From: CAIJKW01 sp964443365
GTDB lineage: Bacteria; Patescibacteriota; Minisyncoccia; Phycocordibacterales; CAIZLB01
NCBI GenBank assembly: GCA_964443365.1
Contig: CAYUCM010000015.1
Location: 1-15,301 of the forward strand
DNA length: 15,301 bases
Direction: 5' to 3'
Shown here: positions 7,906 through 14,621 of the stretch, piece by piece
Layout: each line of letters opens with the position of its first letter
Position numbering within the stretch: position 1 is the first letter of the stretch
Position numbers and translations under genes: made by a program
Notes under the pieces: model-generated
What the model saw: the letters and a program-made list of their open reading frames with translations, nothing else
What the model was told of the DNA's origin: nothing
Database searches by the model: none

Positions 7906-8434
7906 TGAGGTTTTTAATATTCTCGTAGAAAAATATATAAAAATTGTATATTTGTTTGTATTTAAATTAATCAAAAATCAAGAAGATTCTGAAGACATAA
8001 CACAAGAAACTTTTGTTAAAGTTTGGAAAAATCTTAAAAAGTACGACCCTAAGCACAATTTCAAAACTTGGCTTTTTTCTATAGCAAAAAATACAGCCAT
8101 AGACAAAACCAGAAAAAAACGTCCAATTTCTTTTTCCAATTTAAATACAATTATAAACTCCAACACCAAAGACAATGATGACAGTATTAATATTGAAGAC
8201 TTGATAATTGACACTGAGCCACTTCAAGATGAGATTTTTGAAAAGACTGAAAACATCAGCAGGCTTAAGGATTCAATTAATAACTTGGATGAGCTTTCAA
8301 AGTTATTAATTTATTTACATATTGAAGAAGATCAAACTTTTGAAGAAATCGCAGAAATTTTAAATAAGCCAGTCAATACCGTAAAAAGCAAATACAGAAG
8401 ATTGATTCAAAAAATCAAACAAAACTTGACATAA
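7850..8434 (+). CDS. ECF-type RNA polymerase sigma factor
   Basis: 194 residues with sigma70 regions 2 and 4 only, the layout of extracytoplasmic-function sigma factors. Region 2 (about 22-92) contains the core-binding stretch EDSEDITQETFVKVWKNL and the -10 recognition helix FKTWLFSIAKNTAIDKTRKK. An acidic Asp/Asn-rich linker (about 100-135) leads to region 4 (about 140-190), with helix-turn-helix EEIAEILNKPVNTVKSKYRR. ECF factors redirect RNA polymerase to envelope-stress or export genes and are usually held by a membrane anti-sigma factor. The next gene codes a small two-TM protein with a charged cytoplasmic N-terminus, which fits that role. The start at 7850 lies inside miaA (56-nt overlap) and gives a typical ECF N-terminus; there is no Met between it and region 2. 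The regulon is unknown; the transporter genes downstream are the obvious candidates. Confidence 0.93.
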   Translation: MEKNDLQLIAEILKNPEDNEVFNILVEKYIKIVYLFVFKLIKNQEDSEDITQETFVKVWKNLKKYDPKHNFKTWLFSIAKNTAIDKTRKKRPISFSNLNTIINSNTKDNDDSINIEDLIIDTEPLQDEIFEKTENISRLKDSINNLDELSKLLIYLHIEEDQTFEEIAEILNKPVNTVKSKYRRLIQKIKQNLT

Positions 8435-8447
8435 TACAGATTGTGTA

Positions 8448-8462
8448 TCATCAACTTGATGA
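8448..8462. promoter_or_regulatory. 15-bp perfect palindrome between the sigma factor and the membrane protein gene
   Basis: TCATCAA-C-TTGATGA is a perfect inverted repeat with a one-base centre, lying between the sigma stop (8434) and the likely ATG at 8500. A TTGACA hexamer lies just upstream (8426-8431, overlapping the sigma stop), but no good -10 box is found at 16-18 bp. It could be an operator or a small RNA hairpin; the function is inferred from position only. Confidence 0.35.
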
Positions 8463-8499
8463 ATGCACCCAAAGCCCTCTGAAGCTCGTATATATAATT

Positions 8500-8925
8500 A
8501 TGAACGAAAAGTTTAGAGAATTTATTAATAGTTATGAAAATACCCCATCGGTTGACTATACAAAGTTAATACAGGGTGTAAACATGAGTATTGATAAGAA
8601 AATTCGTCAAAGAAAGCAAATAAAAATATTTGGTCTATCCATATTATCAATAACGTCCTTTTCTATGTTGATACCAATATTTTCAAGTTTAAACACCTCA
8701 CTGTCTCAATCTGGTGTTTATAATTATTTATCTTTCTTTGCGGATACAGAAATTGCCCTTACCTATTGGAAGGAGCTGATTTTAATTATGGCAGAAACAA
8801 TACCTTTTACTGGAATAATTTTAATGCTAAGTATTGTTACATTGTTTGCTTGGGCTATTGTTAATATAAGAAAAGAAACAAGATTAATAAACAGAACATT
8901 CAATAAATCAATGAGTCATGCGTAA
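8500..8925 (+). CDS. Small two-TM membrane protein, probable anti-sigma factor
   Basis: 141 residues from the ATG at 8500. The frame is open up to a GTG at 8443, but the added residues are not convincing and would cover a palindromic site, so 8500 is preferred. Residues 1-42 are charged and probably cytoplasmic (ending KKIRQRKQ), followed by TM1 (about 43-62), an outer loop of about 40 residues, TM2 (about 102-122) and a short basic tail. It directly follows an ECF sigma gene on the same strand. A membrane protein with a charged cytoplasmic head at that position is usually the cognate anti-sigma factor. No zinc-binding HxxxCxxC motif is present, so it is not a ZAS-type protein. The assignment rests on context and topology; I do not recognise the sequence family. 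Confidence 0.75.
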   Translation: MNEKFREFINSYENTPSVDYTKLIQGVNMSIDKKIRQRKQIKIFGLSILSITSFSMLIPIFSSLNTSLSQSGVYNYLSFFADTEIALTYWKELILIMAETIPFTGIILMLSIVTLFAWAIVNIRKETRLINRTFNKSMSHA

Positions 8926-8958
8926 TACATAATTAATCAAAATAAATTAAATATAAAT

Positions 8959-9537
8959 ATGAAAAACATTAAAGAAGAGTTACAAAATATGAGAGAAAAG
9001 GTTGAAAAATTTGGGGTTATTAAACTATTACTAATACTAATTGCAATTATTGCAATATTTCAAGCTGGAATTTTTGTGGGATATCATAAGGCAATGTTCT
9101 ACAAATCAGCTGGGTACAATTACTACAAACAAGGAAAATTTGATGACAAAAAGATGGGAGATAATATGAGCAACAAAAATGGAGAAAGAATGAGTAATTT
9201 CAACAGACCAGATGAACAAAATCCCAAAAATCAATTTGGCAAATTCATGATGGAAATGGACGTTCCGGGTGGACATGGAGCTGTTGGAAAAATCGTATCC
9301 ATAAACTTACCAAACATCATAATTGCGTCACCTGACAATATTGAAAAGACCGTAACAGTATCTAATGACACATTAATCAGAGAATTCAGAGAAACTATCA
9401 AATCTGAACAATTAAAAATTGGTGACATAGTTGCGGTTATAGGAGAAATTTCAGCCTCTGATGATGGGTTAATAAAAGCCAAATTAATAAGAATACTACC
9501 CCCTATTCCAGAAGAAAATTCTAAAATAAATGAATAA
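8959..9537 (+). CDS. Membrane-anchored DUF5666-like protein (first copy)
   Basis: 192 residues. A charged cytoplasmic N-terminus (1-19) leads to a membrane helix (about 20-42), a Met/Asn/Lys-rich flexible linker (about 60-103) and a compact beta-rich domain (about 105-180). That domain reads GAVGKIVSI...TVTVSNDTLI...LKIGDIVAVIGEI...LIKAKLIRIL. The pattern of G-x-V, a threonine strand, K-x-GD-x-V-x-V-x-G and a final K/A-x-x-I strand resembles DUF5666-type small beta-barrel domains. The domain would lie outside the membrane. A second protein of the same design (13357-13815) closes the operon. It sits between the anti-sigma candidate and the adaptor gene, so it may sense signals or assist the exporter, but its function is unknown. 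The family name is from memory of the pattern, not a search. Confidence 0.85.
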   Translation: MKNIKEELQNMREKVEKFGVIKLLLILIAIIAIFQAGIFVGYHKAMFYKSAGYNYYKQGKFDDKKMGDNMSNKNGERMSNFNRPDEQNPKNQFGKFMMEMDVPGGHGAVGKIVSINLPNIIIASPDNIEKTVTVSNDTLIREFRETIKSEQLKIGDIVAVIGEISASDDGLIKAKLIRILPPIPEENSKINE

Positions 9538-9568
9538 TATCTATAGAATCTAATTAACAAACAATAAA

Positions 9569-11314
9569 ATGATCAGTAAAATTAAAAACATTTATAAAAA
9601 CACAAAAGAATACAGCCTTAATCATAAGAAAATAAGTTCTGCATTGTTGATTGTAATAATTATAATTATATACCTATTATTTAAATCAATTTTTAGTGCT
9701 GATACCGTAACCACTTATGCCATTGGAGAAGTGCAAAAAGGTAATGTCTCAACATATATCACAGGGAGCGGACAGGTTTCTTCGTCAAATGAAATTGAAC
9801 TTAAAGCAAAAACATCAGGTGATATTCTAAAGGTGAATGCAATAACAGGACAAGAAGTTAAATCAGGTGATTTAATTGCACAAATAGATGATCCAGAAGC
9901 ATACATCAATTATAGAAGCGCACAGATCACATATCAAAAGATGTTAAATTCTGATGAGGTCTCAAAAATACAAGCTGCAAATAATTTAAACGACACAAAA
10001 CAAACACTCTCAAAATCTTCAGATAATCTTAATAATGCTTATGATAACGCATTCAACACAATGGCAAGTTCTTATGTTGATTTATCTGAGGTTATAAATG
10101 GAGCGGACTCAATGTTATATTCCAAAGATGGATTCCTGGGCTATTCAAACATGTATCGCAAATCACCTAGTGCTCAAAGTTATAGAGAATCTGCTGGATC
10201 TAGTTTTGACAAAACAAAAGAAATCTATCAAACAACATTGCAAGAATATAGAAGTTTATCTAGAGTAAGTTCAACAAGCTCACTAGAAACCTCTTTCAAA
10301 AATACTTATACCACACTTAAAAAGACCTCTGATGTTTTGAAGGATTTAAAAAACACTATTGATTTTATAAAAAACCAAGACACCAACAATTTAAGCAATA
10401 ATGAAATTACAACTGCATCAAATAGTTTAATTACTTGGATTAACAAAATCAATTCTGATTTATCAAGTCTATCTAGCGCCATTAATAATATTAACGATTT
10501 ACAAGAGACAGTAAAAAACGCCCCTCAACTATTAGCACAGCAAGAAGCTTCTTACAAACAAACAATGAACGGAAGCGGACTTGATATAGAATCTCAAGCC
10601 CTTAATCTAGAGCAAAAAAGACTCGCTTATCAAAATATTTTTATCAGAGCACCTTTTGATGGGGTGATTGCAAAACTTGATATCAAAAAGGCTGATGAAG
10701 TATCTTCTGGTTCTGTAATTGGAACAATAATCACAAAAGATAAAGTTGCCGATATAACAGTAAATGAAGTTGACGCTGCTCAAATAAAGGCTGGGCAAAA
10801 AGCAACATTAACCTTTGATGCAATAGAAAATTTAAGCATAACAGGAGTTGTGCAATCTGTGGATTTGGTTGGAACAGTCACACAGGGTGTTGTAAACTAT
10901 AATGTAAAAATAACTTTTGATGTTCAAGATGAAAGAGTTAAATCTGGAATGAGTGTCAGCGCCTCTATTATTACAGAAAGCAAACAAGATGTATTAATTG
11001 TAGCAAATAGTGCAATCAAAAATAAGAATGGCGTCAAATATGTAGAATTATTTGATTCAAGTGTTGCAACATCAACCACCCCTCAAATCGTAAATCAAAA
11101 ACCAACTCAACAAATAATAGAGACCGGTCTTTCTGGAGATACCGTTACAGAAATAATTTCAGGTTTGATTTTGGGAGATAAAATTTCAACAAAAACAGCA
11201 AGCGTTAGTGCAGACGCCGCAAAGACAAGTACTGCCCCTAGCCTATTTGGAACAGGAACCAGCCGTAGCGGAGGAGCGTCTGCTGGCGCAACCATGAGAG
11301 CTGTAGGTAGATAA
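9569..11314 (+). CDS. MacA/HlyD-type membrane fusion (adaptor) protein with extended helical insert
   Basis: 581 residues. A short cytoplasmic N-terminus and one membrane anchor (about 21-41) precede the first half of the lipoyl domain (about 77-108, SGDILKVNAITGQEVKSGDLI). A helical Ser/Asn/Lys-rich insert of about 245 residues follows (about 110-355). Then come the second lipoyl half (about 357-390, IFIRAPFDGVIAKL), beta-barrel and membrane-proximal domains (about 390-545), and a Ser/Gly/Ala-rich tail. Such proteins link an inner-membrane pump to the outside. The ATPase and permease genes follow directly, so this is the adaptor of a MacAB-like tripartite or two-part exporter. The insert is far longer than the MacA hairpin, as I recall it, and contains a Tyr/Ser-rich stretch. 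No outer-membrane TolC-like gene is present, which would fit a cell without a typical Gram-negative outer membrane (inference). Confidence 0.92.
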   Translation: MISKIKNIYKNTKEYSLNHKKISSALLIVIIIIIYLLFKSIFSADTVTTYAIGEVQKGNVSTYITGSGQVSSSNEIELKAKTSGDILKVNAITGQEVKSGDLIAQIDDPEAYINYRSAQITYQKMLNSDEVSKIQAANNLNDTKQTLSKSSDNLNNAYDNAFNTMASSYVDLSEVINGADSMLYSKDGFLGYSNMYRKSPSAQSYRESAGSSFDKTKEIYQTTLQEYRSLSRVSSTSSLETSFKNTYTTLKKTSDVLKDLKNTIDFIKNQDTNNLSNNEITTASNSLITWINKINSDLSSLSSAINNINDLQETVKNAPQLLAQQEASYKQTMNGSGLDIESQALNLEQKRLAYQNIFIRAPFDGVIAKLDIKKADEVSSGSVIGTIITKDKVADITVNEVDAAQIKAGQKATLTFDAIENLSITGVVQSVDLVGTVTQGVVNYNVKITFDVQDERVKSGMSVSASIITESKQDVLIVANSAIKNKNGVKYVELFDSSVATSTTPQIVNQKPTQQIIETGLSGDTVTEIISGLILGDKISTKTASVSADAAKTSTAPSLFGTGTSRSGGASAGATMRAVGR

Positions 11315-11347
11315 AGATGAATAAAAAATATAAGCGTCCACAAAAAC

Positions 11348-12082
11348 ATGATTGAAGTTAAAAATATCACAAAAATATACGATAAAAGCACCAATCCCTT
11401 TCAGGCTCTTTCTGGAGTAAGCTTTTCAATTGAAGATGGTGAGTTTGTCGCAATAATGGGTCCATCTGGATCAGGTAAATCAACATTAATGCACATACTC
11501 GGAGCATTGGACACCCCAACATCAGGAACTTATTTCTTGGACAATAAAGATGTGTCAACATTATCCGATGATGAACTAGCAGACATAAGAAGAGAAAAAA
11601 TTGGTTTTGTTTTTCAATCTTTCAACCTATTGCCAAGAAGTACCGTTCTTAGAAATGTTATGCTCCCTCTTATGTATGCGGGCGTTGAAGAAAAAGAAAG
11701 AGAAAGGCGGGCCAAAGAAGCTTTAAATGCTTCAGGTTTTGACGATACGCACTTTACCCACTTATCAAATCAATTATCTGGCGGGCAAATTCAGCGTGTT
11801 GCCATCTCAAGAGCCCTCGTTAATAATCCAAGTTTAATTCTTGCCGATGAACCGACTGGAAATCTCGATACAAAAACTGGAGAAATTGTTTTGGGTACAT
11901 TTCAAAAATTAAATCAAGAGCTTGGTAGAACAATTATCTTAATTACTCATGAGGCTGACGTCGCAGAACACGCGGACAGAATAATCGTCATAAGAGATGG
12001 AAAAATTACAGAAGATAGAAAAAATCACAAAAAGAAGAATGCTCAAGATGAATTGAATAAATTAATTAAATTGCAAAAATAA
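11348..12082 (+). CDS. ABC transporter ATP-binding protein, MacB/LolD type
   Basis: 244 residues. Walker A is GPSGSGKST (38-46), Q-loop Gln90, ABC signature LSGGQ (143-147), Walker B LILADE (163-168) followed by PTGNLD, and H-loop His201. The stretch FQSFNLLPRSTVLRNVMLPLMYAG is typical of the MacB/LolD/FtsE subfamily, whose ATPases power mechanotransmission by FtsX-like permeases rather than classical import. The final 25 residues are Lys-rich. The gene begins 33 nt after the adaptor gene and ends 4 nt before the permease gene, so the three form one transport unit. The start at 11348 is preceded by an A-rich CAAAAAC leader and no Shine-Dalgarno sequence. Confidence 0.97.
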   Translation: MIEVKNITKIYDKSTNPFQALSGVSFSIEDGEFVAIMGPSGSGKSTLMHILGALDTPTSGTYFLDNKDVSTLSDDELADIRREKIGFVFQSFNLLPRSTVLRNVMLPLMYAGVEEKERERRAKEALNASGFDDTHFTHLSNQLSGGQIQRVAISRALVNNPSLILADEPTGNLDTKTGEIVLGTFQKLNQELGRTIILITHEADVAEHADRIIVIRDGKITEDRKNHKKKNAQDELNKLIKLQK

Positions 12083-12086
12083 AAAC

Positions 12087-13310
12087 ATGACAATATTTGA
12101 TATTCTACACGAAACATATTCCGCCATTTTTGCCAACAAAGTCAGATCTGGATTAACTATGCTTGGAATTGTAATTGGCATAAGCTCCGTCATTGTTATG
12201 CTTTCAATTGGACAAGGTGCACAAACTTCTATTGAATCGAGCATACAATCAATTGGATCAAATTTGATTATGATTATGCCGGGTGCGCAAAAAGGTCCTG
12301 GTATGCAAGTTAGCTCTGGAAGAGGCAGTGCAAAAAGTCTAACCATATCTGACGCTGATGCAATTAGTGAACAAATATCGAATGTTAATGCTGTTGCTCC
12401 TGAGGTTTCTGGAAGATATCAAGTTGCCGCCAGTGGACAAAATACAAATACCAGCATAACAGGTGTTAACGCTGAATATCAAACAGTTAGAAATATAACA
12501 ATTTCTGAGGGAGATTTTATTTCAGAGCAAAATGTTAATTCAATGAGCAAGGTCGCGGTTATTGGACCAAATGTCAAGGAAGATTTGTTTGGCACAGAAG
12601 AAACAGACATAATTGGTAAAAAAATAAGAATTAATAAAATCGATTTTACAATTATTGGTATTACAAAAGTAAAAGGAGGAACAGGTTTTGGAAGCCAAGA
12701 TGATTTGATTTGGATTCCAATCTCAACAGCACAAAGATTTCTGTCTGGTGATGAATATGTGACTACAATAAGTGTTCAAGCAAAAGATGCAGAATCAGCT
12801 ACTCAAATTCAAGAAGATGTCACTTCCCTATTATTAGAAAAGCATAATATTAAAGATGGTACTGCGGACTTTAGTACATTTAATCAAGCGGACATTGCAG
12901 CAACAGCAACAAGCATTACGCAGATTTTTACGATACTTCTTGGATCAGTTGCGGGAATTTCTCTTGTTGTTGGCGGTATTGGAATTATGAATATGATGCT
13001 TACAACAGTCACAGAAAGAACTCGTGAAATTGGATTAAGAAAAGCAATTGGAGCAAAAAGAAAAGATATTAGTTTGCAATTTTTAATCGAGGCTTTAATG
13101 TTAACTTTTATTGGCGGTGCCGTTGGAATAATACTCGGTTGGCTAATTTCATTTTTAATAAATTATTTTAATCTAATAGCAACAGAAGTTTCGGTATTCT
13201 CTATCGTCTTGTCGTTTACAGTTTCAGCAGCCATTGGAGTGGTGTTTGGATATTATCCAGCCCGGCGTGCGGCGGGATTGAATCCAATAGATGCCCTTAA
13301 GTACGAGTAA
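12087..13310 (+). CDS. ABC transporter permease, MacB/FtsX type
   Basis: 407 residues with the four-TM MacB fold. TM1 (about 22-42, in RSGLTMLGIVIGISSVIVML) is followed by a large outer domain (about 43-275) of the MacB periplasmic core type. TM2 (about 279-305), TM3 (about 333-359) and TM4 (about 368-389) form the FtsX-like domain. The family hallmark between TM2 and TM3, TERTREIGLRKAIGAKRKDI, couples to the ATPase, and the C-terminus YPARRAAGLNPIDALKYE is characteristic. It starts 4 nt after the ATPase gene stops, which suggests tight coupling. The substrate cannot be told from the sequence; relatives export macrolides, peptides, toxins or lipoproteins. Confidence 0.96.
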   Translation: MTIFDILHETYSAIFANKVRSGLTMLGIVIGISSVIVMLSIGQGAQTSIESSIQSIGSNLIMIMPGAQKGPGMQVSSGRGSAKSLTISDADAISEQISNVNAVAPEVSGRYQVAASGQNTNTSITGVNAEYQTVRNITISEGDFISEQNVNSMSKVAVIGPNVKEDLFGTEETDIIGKKIRINKIDFTIIGITKVKGGTGFGSQDDLIWIPISTAQRFLSGDEYVTTISVQAKDAESATQIQEDVTSLLLEKHNIKDGTADFSTFNQADIAATATSITQIFTILLGSVAGISLVVGGIGIMNMMLTTVTERTREIGLRKAIGAKRKDISLQFLIEALMLTFIGGAVGIILGWLISFLINYFNLIATEVSVFSIVLSFTVSAAIGVVFGYYPARRAAGLNPIDALKYE

Positions 13311-13356
13311 TACAGGCAATATAATAAAATATTAATCAATTAATTAAATAAATTTT

Positions 13357-13815
13357 ATGAAGAAAAAACAAATAATAATATCAGTAATAGTTTTAATTGC
13401 TGTAGCAATTATTTCATTTTACATAGGAACAAAATACAATTCTGGTAAAAACAGAAATGGTGCAGGGTCATACATGATGAATCGAGGGGAATTTAATGAA
13501 GGTGGCAAGGGTGAAAATAACACAAGAGAATCTGGTGCAAGAAATTTTCAAAGTGTAAGAGGGGGTGCAAATGGATTAAATATGACATCTGGAGAAATTA
13601 TCAATAAAGATGCAGACGCAGGTAGCGTAACGGTAAAACTTAAGGATGGTGGATCAAAAATAATTTTTGTAAATCAAAATACAAAAATACAAAAAATTAT
13701 CGATGGAGCAGCATCTGATTTATCTGTCGGTTCTCAAATAATGATAAGCGGACAAGCTAATGCCGACGGAAGTGTAAACGCAACATCAATTCAACAAAGA
13801 CCATCTGGTATTTAA
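13357..13815 (+). CDS. Membrane-anchored DUF5666-like protein (second copy)
   Basis: 152 residues: a short basic N-terminus, a membrane helix (about 5-23), a Gly/Asn/Arg-rich flexible linker (about 28-74) and a beta-rich domain (about 76-148). The domain reads SGEIINKD...SVTVKLKDGGSKIIFVNQNTKI...DLSVGSQIMISGQANADGSVNATSIQQ, a clearer DUF5666-like pattern than the first copy at 8959-9537. The layout of anchor, low-complexity linker and domain matches that protein, although sequence identity is low. It is the last gene before a strong terminator and lies 46 nt after the permease, so it belongs to the exporter operon. A function as an accessory, lid or sensor of the exporter is inferred. Confidence 0.87.
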   Translation: MKKKQIIISVIVLIAVAIISFYIGTKYNSGKNRNGAGSYMMNRGEFNEGGKGENNTRESGARNFQSVRGGANGLNMTSGEIINKDADAGSVTVKLKDGGSKIIFVNQNTKIQKIIDGAASDLSVGSQIMISGQANADGSVNATSIQQRPSGI

Positions 13816-13875
13816 AGATTAAGGTTTAAAACAAGCAATTACAGATATTGAGTATTAGATAATAAAAATTTTTTT

Positions 13876-13918
13876 GCAAAACAAATCTGCCGCTGGGTAC
13901 GGCAGATGTTTTGTTGTT
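13876..13918. terminator. Bidirectional intrinsic terminator
   Basis: A perfect 8-bp stem ATCTGCCG (13885-13892) / CGGCAGAT (13900-13907) with loop CTGGGTA, extended imperfectly by flanking A and T tracts. On the plus strand it is followed by TTTTGTTGTTT; on the minus strand by a run of T (AAAAATTTTTTT region, 13863-13875). It lies between the converging 152-residue gene and the 105-residue minus-strand gene and can stop both. Confidence 0.88.
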
Positions 13919-13946
13919 TGGTCTATGTTTCCCCCAGGACCAATGA

Positions 13947-14264
13947 TTAAGAGTCGTAAGTGTCCCAGAATTTGTCGGGATCAACCTGAATGAGGAAGTT
14001 CCGGGTGTCGGTTGCAGAGCCATTAAGCGCCGCACCAAAGACAGCGGGGTCCGATACTGACGCTGGAGATTGGTCGAGGTGACTAGTGAGCCCCAATTTC
14101 TCCCCATACCCCAAAAAGAGTCGGCCGACGGCTAGTTCAGCCGTTTCTCCCGCTCCTTGATATGGGCACATTGACGTATACATGACGGGGTGTCCGTCTT
14201 TGTGAAGTCGGGCTAGGAAGCCCAGGGCTGGTTTGCTTGATTTTCGAACAATAATGTTGAGCAT
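13947..14264 (-). CDS. Hypothetical protein in a GC-rich patch
   Basis: 105 residues, ATG at 14264, TAA at 13949-13947. I do not recognise it. It begins MLNIIVRKSSKPALGFLAR, has Cys33, a Gly/Ala/Leu-rich centre and an acidic end (DPDKFWDTYDS); no signal peptide or membrane helix is evident, so it is probably a small soluble protein. Its DNA is clearly richer in G+C (roughly half) than the genes around it (roughly a third), with codons such as CTC, GCC, GTC and GGC favoured, which suggests recent transfer or a different selection history. A promoter-like TTGACT-17 bp-TATGTT lies upstream, and the gene ends just before the shared terminator. An overlapping minus-strand frame (13826-14107) runs through that terminator and is less likely. 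An untranslated RNA is another possible explanation of the patch. Confidence 0.55.
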   Translation of the reverse strand: MLNIIVRKSSKPALGFLARLHKDGHPVMYTSMCPYQGAGETAELAVGRLFLGYGEKLGLTSHLDQSPASVSDPAVFGAALNGSATDTRNFLIQVDPDKFWDTYDS

Positions 14265-14328
14265 CGTTGGATGGTGTTTGAGCTAAATAGACCTATACGA
14301 GAACCGCCTCGCATTGTGATCTACTTAC

Positions 14329-14357
14329 AACATACAACATTTAGTATAAATAGTCAA
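14329..14357 (-). promoter_or_regulatory. Possible promoter of the 105-residue gene
   Basis: Minus strand: TTGACT (14357-14352, five of six), a 17-bp spacer and TATGTT (14334-14329, four of six). The expected start near 14322 would give a leader of about 58 nt before the ATG at 14264. Read-through from tRNA-Trp is the alternative. Confidence 0.45.
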
Positions 14358-14401
14358 ATGCACGAGAAAAATCAAACCAGCTATAAAACCTTCTATCTAT
14401 T

Positions 14402-14476
14402 TGGCGGGCCCACTCCGACTCGAACGGAGAACTGCGGTTTTGGAGACCGTCGTTTTACCATTGAAACTATAGGCCC
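14402..14476 (-). tRNA. tRNA-Trp (anticodon CCA)
   Basis: 75 nt including an encoded CCA (14404-14402). The acceptor GGGCCTA pairs with TGGGCCC with one G-U wobble; the discriminator is G. The D stem is GTTT/AAAC. The anticodon loop CTCCAAA gives anticodon CCA, reading UGG. The T arm is CTCCG-TTCGAGT-CGGAG. The outermost anticodon-stem pair (A27-C43) is a mismatch. A36-A37-A38 makes it a second likely MiaA substrate in this window. In many bacteria rpmG, trnW, secE and nusG are adjacent; here rpmG is upstream but secE and nusG are not present downstream. Confidence 0.96.
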
Positions 14477-14482
14477 GTTAGA

Positions 14483-14488
14483 ACTATA
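14483..14488 (-). promoter_or_regulatory. -10 box of tRNA-Trp
   Basis: TATAGT on the minus strand (five of six matches to TATAAT) ends seven bases before the first base of the mature tRNA, so transcription would begin at or very near G1. No convincing -35 box is seen at 16-18 bp (the area is T-rich). Confidence 0.45.
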
Positions 14489-14539
14489 TTAATCTATTTT
14501 TCGATAAAAAGCTACTCTGTAAAAAAAACCAATCAAAAA

Positions 14540-14594
14540 AATAAAACAAAAATAAAATCCAAAACAAAACCCCGCTCATTTAAGAGTTTGGGGT
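14540..14594 (-). terminator. Intrinsic terminator after rpmG
   Basis: On the minus strand ACCCC (14594-14590) pairs with GGGGT (14573-14569). Inside it CTC pairs with GAG around an ATTTAA-type loop. A T-rich tract (TTTTGTTTTGGATTTT and beyond) follows. It sits 28 nt after the rpmG stop and separates rpmG from tRNA-Trp. Confidence 0.75.
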
Positions 14595-14621
14595 CTTGTC
14601 TCCAACAAATTGAATTAGAAA

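Noticed and set aside
8443..8499. GTG start that adds 19 residues to the anti-sigma candidate
   Set aside because: The extra residues are not typical, cover the palindrome, and an ATG at 8500 gives a better start.
13826..14107. 93-residue minus-strand frame overlapping the 105-residue gene
   Set aside because: It runs through the bidirectional terminator and overlaps a frame with a better start, end and promoter position.
14271..14492. 73-residue plus-strand frame
   Set aside because: It runs across the complement of tRNA-Trp and has no protein-like features.
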